DNA of 64,000 nucleotides, from assembly GCA_002437665.1 (NCBI GenBank), contig DJQW01000001.1:320102-384101 (forward strand), in the 5' to 3' direction. Shown in pieces: positions 60,888 to 64,000 of this stretch. Position numbers and translations under genes: made by a program. This stretch comes from Alphaproteobacteria bacterium UBA6376 (GTDB lineage: Bacteria; Pseudomonadota; Alphaproteobacteria; Rs-D84). Every line of letters starts with the position of its first letter. Position 1 is the stretch's first letter. The notes below the pieces were generated by a model that saw nothing but the letters and a program-made list of their open reading frames with translations, was not told the DNA's origin and did not search any database.

Positions 60888-62657
60888 ATGAAGTTTAATT
60901 ATTATCTATTATCTATGCTCTATGCTCTATGCTCTGCGTCGGCAGACGCTGCCGTGCGTGTCGGTAACGCATCGCGCAGTTATGCGGCCGGCTATCAACA
61001 GGTAAATGCCCAACGTGAACAGATTGCAGCGGCCGCGGCGGCCGCCGCCACACCAACTGCCACAACACAATCGGCGGATACGGAAACAAACCTGCCGGTG
61101 CGGGTGGCAAATCGTGAATTGGCGCAAAAGTTATCGCGCGGCGAAACGGATTCTCGCGTCAGTATCGAAACGCTGGATTCTTGTGCAATGGTGTACCCAA
61201 ATGGTGAATTTGCATGGGACACGCCGACTGTGGGTAATGGTGCGGGTGGCGCGTCAACATGCGTCGCGGTTGTTGAATTACGCGGTTATCAAATGGGACT
61301 GGACGGTTCTGATGCCGTTTTGGCGCGCGCAAATTTGGCGGCGGGCGATGCGGTTAAATGTAATATTTCTGACTTTCCTGAATTTTCATACACCACAGAC
61401 GCGGCACAGGTTACATTCCCCGCGGACAATGAACCGACCCGCGCGGACGTGATTCAGGTATTAAATGCAGAACAGAAACAAAATGCCGGTCTGCGTATTG
61501 CGGCGGGCACGGTGATTGGCGGTCTGGCGGGTAATGCCGCCGGCAAAAATGAAATCGGCAGTGACAGCATATTGGGCGGTGGCAAACACAAAACCACCGG
61601 CACAATTATTGGCGCAATCAGTGGCGCGGCCCTGATGGCGGGCAATGCCTATTCGGGCAAGGTTGCAGGTGATACAATCCTGTCAACCGGTGTCAACGCC
61701 GCCGCGGGCAGTATGATTGGCAATATCGCGGCCAGTGGTGATTCCGTCCTGCGTATCGAGGATTGCAAAATCCCAACTGTGACCGCAGCCAAAGAAAAAA
61801 CGACCACCGCGACCAGCAACGCAAACACCGATGACAAGGCAACCGCTAGCGCGAACAATAACGCCAATGCGGACGATAAAGCCGCCGAACCAGAAAATAA
61901 AAATTCCAAGTGCCTGTGGGGTGTTATCAGAAAGAGTACAGCACTGTCTGGTAAAAACGCCTATTACAACACTGGTGACGAAACAACATTGGTGTGTGAA
62001 TCAGACGACACCGGTTGTAAACAAGAAACCCTGTTGAATATTACACTAGAGGCATACCCGAACAAAGACATTGAAGCCGTGGCCAAGGAAGGTTTCGAAA
62101 AGATCAAAGCTGATTCAGCAAAACAGTTTTACCTGACCGAAAAAAACGAAATGAAAAATGGCGCAAAGCCTGACAATAGTGCGATTTATGCCAAAATTTC
62201 CAGTGCCGCCATTGCCGACGGCGCGCAGATTCCTGCGATGATTGCCGACGTCAATGACAAGGCGTTTGGTTACAAGCGTTCTGATTGGGCCAAATTGAAA
62301 TCGGACTTGTCTGGGCATACGATTCTGGGCCGCACGTCCAGCGGTACTGGCTATGCATTGGACGGCGAATACAGCATCAGCGACTTTTACCCAATGATGG
62401 TTGATGCGTCCGATGGTGGTATCATCGACTTTGGCAACAAAGCCAGATTAAAAGGCACATTGATTGGCGCGGGTGCTGGTGGCGCATTGGGCGCATATGC
62501 CGGTTACCAAGGGGCGCAATCCGATGTCGAAAACCGCTGGGTTACGGCTGTGCGCGAATACAAGGATTCGTTGCAGAAAATATACTGCGCCACCGGAAAA
62601 CGATTCTTGGGCTATTACAACGACGAAATCGTAATCCCCACAATGACCAACCGATAA
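60888..62657 (+). CDS. Exported glycine-zipper protein, unknown function
   Basis: The 589-residue product has a signal peptide (YLLSMLYALCSASADA), encoded in part by a dispersed repeat (60909-60933). An Ala-rich stretch follows (residues 47-54). It has two Gly/Ala zipper segments: AGTVIGGLAGNAAG and TIIGAISGAALMAG near residues 205-255, and GTLIGAGAGGALGAYAGYQGA near 525. Such segments suit membrane insertion or oligomer pores. Between lie an Asn/Ala/Asp-rich linker and a Cys-containing domain. No family recognised. ggagtggggggagaga precedes the ATG. Confidence 0.75.
   Translation: MKFNYYLLSMLYALCSASADAAVRVGNASRSYAAGYQQVNAQREQIAAAAAAAATPTATTQSADTETNLPVRVANRELAQKLSRGETDSRVSIETLDSCAMVYPNGEFAWDTPTVGNGAGGASTCVAVVELRGYQMGLDGSDAVLARANLAAGDAVKCNISDFPEFSYTTDAAQVTFPADNEPTRADVIQVLNAEQKQNAGLRIAAGTVIGGLAGNAAGKNEIGSDSILGGGKHKTTGTIIGAISGAALMAGNAYSGKVAGDTILSTGVNAAAGSMIGNIAASGDSVLRIEDCKIPTVTAAKEKTTTATSNANTDDKATASANNNANADDKAAEPENKNSKCLWGVIRKSTALSGKNAYYNTGDETTLVCESDDTGCKQETLLNITLEAYPNKDIEAVAKEGFEKIKADSAKQFYLTEKNEMKNGAKPDNSAIYAKISSAAIADGAQIPAMIADVNDKAFGYKRSDWAKLKSDLSGHTILGRTSSGTGYALDGEYSISDFYPMMVDASDGGIIDFGNKARLKGTLIGAGAGGALGAYAGYQGAQSDVENRWVTAVREYKDSLQKIYCATGKRFLGYYNDEIVIPTMTNR
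60896..60934 (+). repeat. tctattatctatgctc dispersed repeat inside a signal peptide
   Basis: The 14-mer ttatctatgctcta at 60909-60922 also occurs at 25620-25633 and 42255-42268, both in intergenic repeats. Here it is expanded into three tatgctc heptamers in the coding frame. Confidence 0.75.
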
Positions 62658-62659
62658 AA

Positions 62660-62688
62660 CAAAAACACCCGCCTGCGGGTGTTTTTTG
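62660..62688. terminator. Terminator between convergent genes
   Basis: aacacccgc-ct-gcgggtgttttttg hairpin after the gene ending at 62657; the A-run on the other side would serve the lipoprotein gene. Confidence 0.9.
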
Positions 62689-62699
62689 TGGCGTATGGC

Positions 62700-63167
62700 T
62701 TATTTGCATTCAAATATGTTATAACGATGTATTGTGGTGGTGCTCGCCCCGAAACCGGCGAGTGTCGTAATTGATGTTTTTCCTGCGCTTGCGGATGTGC
62801 CTAACACACCACCAGCATTCTGAAAACTCACTGGCATGCTGATGTCTGAACCAGTTATCGCATTGCCGCCTATTTCAAAAACGGTTTTTAATATTTGTGA
62901 CATATCAGAACTGGATATATTGCCCAGCAGGGTGCACTTGCCGTCTTTGGGTAATCCAGATGCGTAAATATCAATGTATGTGTATTTGTATTCTGGGGCG
63001 GTTTCAAATAAAGAGTGTCCTAATGCGTCTGCTTGCAGTCGGCCTTCGTAAAAACCACCTTCTCCTGTGATGTGCTTTGTGCCGTCATATGGGTAAAATG
63101 TCATTGCGGGGGAACATGCCGCCAACGCCAGCACCAGCGCGAAACCGCCGAATTGTATTGTTTTCAT
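62700..63167 (-). CDS. Hypothetical lipoprotein
   Basis: The 155-residue product has a lipoprotein signal (FGGFALVLALAACSPA, Cys18). The mature part is Gly/Ser/Thr-rich with VFEIGGNAITGSDI and two further Cys. No family recognised. An aaggagacg site supports the ATG at 63167. Probably matured by LspA. Confidence 0.7.
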   Translation of the reverse strand: MKTIQFGGFALVLALAACSPAMTFYPYDGTKHITGEGGFYEGRLQADALGHSLFETAPEYKYTYIDIYASGLPKDGKCTLLGNISSSDMSQILKTVFEIGGNAITGSDISMPVSFQNAGGVLGTSASAGKTSITTLAGFGASTTTIHRYNIFECK

Positions 63168-63227
63168 AAACGTCTCCTTGGTATATTTGCCAGTATAAGA
63201 ATATTGTCTGGACGCGGGCAATAAAAA

Positions 63228-63831
63228 AATAATGTTTTTGTCTGTTTTGGGTTTTGGATTTATTTGAATAACATTTTTGTTGCCTTTGTTGTGACACGTT
63301 GTGTTCTAGTATAGGTTGATTTTTGCTGCAAAATACAACTTATACTAGAAAATAATAGAGTTTTGCCTAATGTTCAACCTGTGGTTGAATATTGTGCTGG
63401 TTAAACGCGATTTTGTTTGATATTTGGTTTTTTGTTGGTGTGTCTTATAAAACCTGATGTAAATTCTAGCATAGGTTGATTTTTGTGTGCCAAAACATTT
63501 GTGCAATCTATGATTGAATGTTGGTGTAAATTCGCGTAATGCGCGAATTTTATATGGTGTTTCGGGGTGTTTGAAAAATAAATAGAATTTACGTGCGCGC
63601 GCAACCTGTGGTTGAATTGTGGTCTGAAAAAACGCGCTTGCATGAAAAAATACGTGCCACGCCGTAATGCGCCCAGTGATACTATAACCAAATCACGTGC
63701 CCCAATGACTATAACTAAAAATATTGGGAAAAATTTCCTAAAAATATAGTAATTACAATAAGTTGTTGCTTTTATTCCTAGCGTGTGTTATTTAATCTTT
63801 TATCAAAACAGATAATTTACAGGAGAAAAAT
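63228..63831. other. Repeat-rich non-coding stretch before the Mrr-like gene
   Basis: No credible gene. ttctagYataggttgattttt occurs at 63304 and 63464. A caacctgtggttgaat palindrome occurs at 63376 and 63602, with a variant caatctatgattgaat at 63503. An inverted pair ttctagtata/tatactagaa spans 63304-63350. A hairpin aaattcgcg-taat-gcgcgaattt with T-run at 63528-63551 looks like a terminator on the plus strand. Confidence 0.75.
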
Positions 63832-64000
63832 ATGTCGTTGCCAAATTATCAGGAATTTATGCGACCATTGTTGCAAGTATACGCGGAAATAAAAGAACCA
63901 CGCAAAATTGCGAAATTGGAACAAGTTGTGGCAAACAAAATGCACCTGACCAGCGAACAACAAGGTGAAATGATTAGGAGCAAGCGGAACACAGTTGTTT
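63832..64000 (+). CDS. mrr: Mrr-like restriction endonuclease, N-terminal part (truncated by window edge)
   Basis: The first 56 codons read MSLPNYQEFMRPLLQVYAEI, then LEQVVANKMHLTSEQQGEMI and SKRNTVV. This matches the winged-helix N-terminal (Mrr_N) domain of Mrr-type modification-dependent or type IV restriction enzymes. The catalytic part lies beyond the window. An aggagaaaa site precedes the ATG at 63832. Confidence 0.72.
   Translation, partial: MSLPNYQEFMRPLLQVYAEIKEPRKIAKLEQVVANKMHLTSEQQGEMIRSKRNTVV

Noticed and set aside
63401..63691. 96-codon minus-strand open frame in the repeat-rich gap
   Set aside because: It spans several repeats and a terminator hairpin, has no ribosome-binding site, and no family resemblance.

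Overview
This window looks like a chromosomal segment of a small-genome, host-associated alphaproteobacterium. The signs are a short ProRS without the editing insertion, an rpmF-plsX pair, an olsB-olsA (ornithine lipid) operon, alphaproteobacterial-type small hypothetical proteins, a Dot/Icm-like secretion core, and many exported proteins with hydrophobic leaders. A gut Rhodospirillales/RF32-like lineage would fit, but the sequence alone does not prove the order. Most of the window is ordinary chromosome, at roughly mid-40s to 50% GC by eye. It is interrupted by a few AT-richer accessory patches.

Layout. 1-5.1 kb: the 3' end of recR, then rsmA, a Kef-type antiporter, lspA and yidC. 5.4-6.1 kb: two small conserved alphaproteobacterial genes on the minus strand. 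6.4-11.1 kb: a minus-strand dotI-dotH-dotG-like operon, the inner-membrane/periplasm/outer-membrane core of a type IVB secretion system; the DotH-like protein carries a C-terminal SPOR domain. 11.2-25.1 kb: tRNA-Trp, secE-nusG-rplKA-(L10 leader)-rplJL-rpoBC, then a HAD protein, rpmF and plsX. 25.6-37.3 kb: an orphan mraZ, a MerR regulator divergent from an exported flavodoxin, hemW with an M13 peptidase, an outer-membrane barrel, a lytic transglycosylase, olsB-olsA and proS. 37.9-42.6 kb: a PLD-family lipoprotein (ClsC-like), a large Cys-rich exported protein and ihfA.

42.7-50.1 kb: tRNA-Arg(CCU) followed by an accessory block. It holds two exported small proteins (one tail-fibre-like), a His/Cys-rich membrane protein, a six-gene glycan operon (three glycosyltransferases, a DegT aminotransferase, a DUF1796-type protein and a hexapeptide acyltransferase) and a phage-tail-like gene with an Mtd-like N-terminus. 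50.3-53.8 kb: ldh, a small GNAT, an exported CPHC thioredoxin-fold protein, cvpA and an unknown membrane protein. 53.8-56.9 kb: an AT-richer patch with an HNH-type protein convergent on a DNA methyltransferase, a Cys-rich exported protein, and upstream of it a strongly promoted, terminator-ended, highly structured RNA of about 205 nt that I could not assign to a family. 57.0-63.2 kb: tRNA-Thr, a U32 tRNA-hydroxylation protein, two outer-membrane barrels, a glycine-zipper exported protein and a lipoprotein. 63.2-64 kb: a repeat-rich non-coding stretch leading into a truncated Mrr-like restriction gene.

The most distinctive signals are: (i) a composite repeat of octamer tandem units plus palindromic modules, in five gaps between convergent genes and nowhere else in the window; (ii) the structured RNA at 56.7-56.9 kb; (iii) the DotH-SPOR fusion; (iv) duplication of the tRNA-Trp 3' end, resembling att sites; (v) a dispersed repeat that supplies the signal-peptide codons of the gene at 60.9 kb; and (vi) the paired repeats before the Mrr-like gene.
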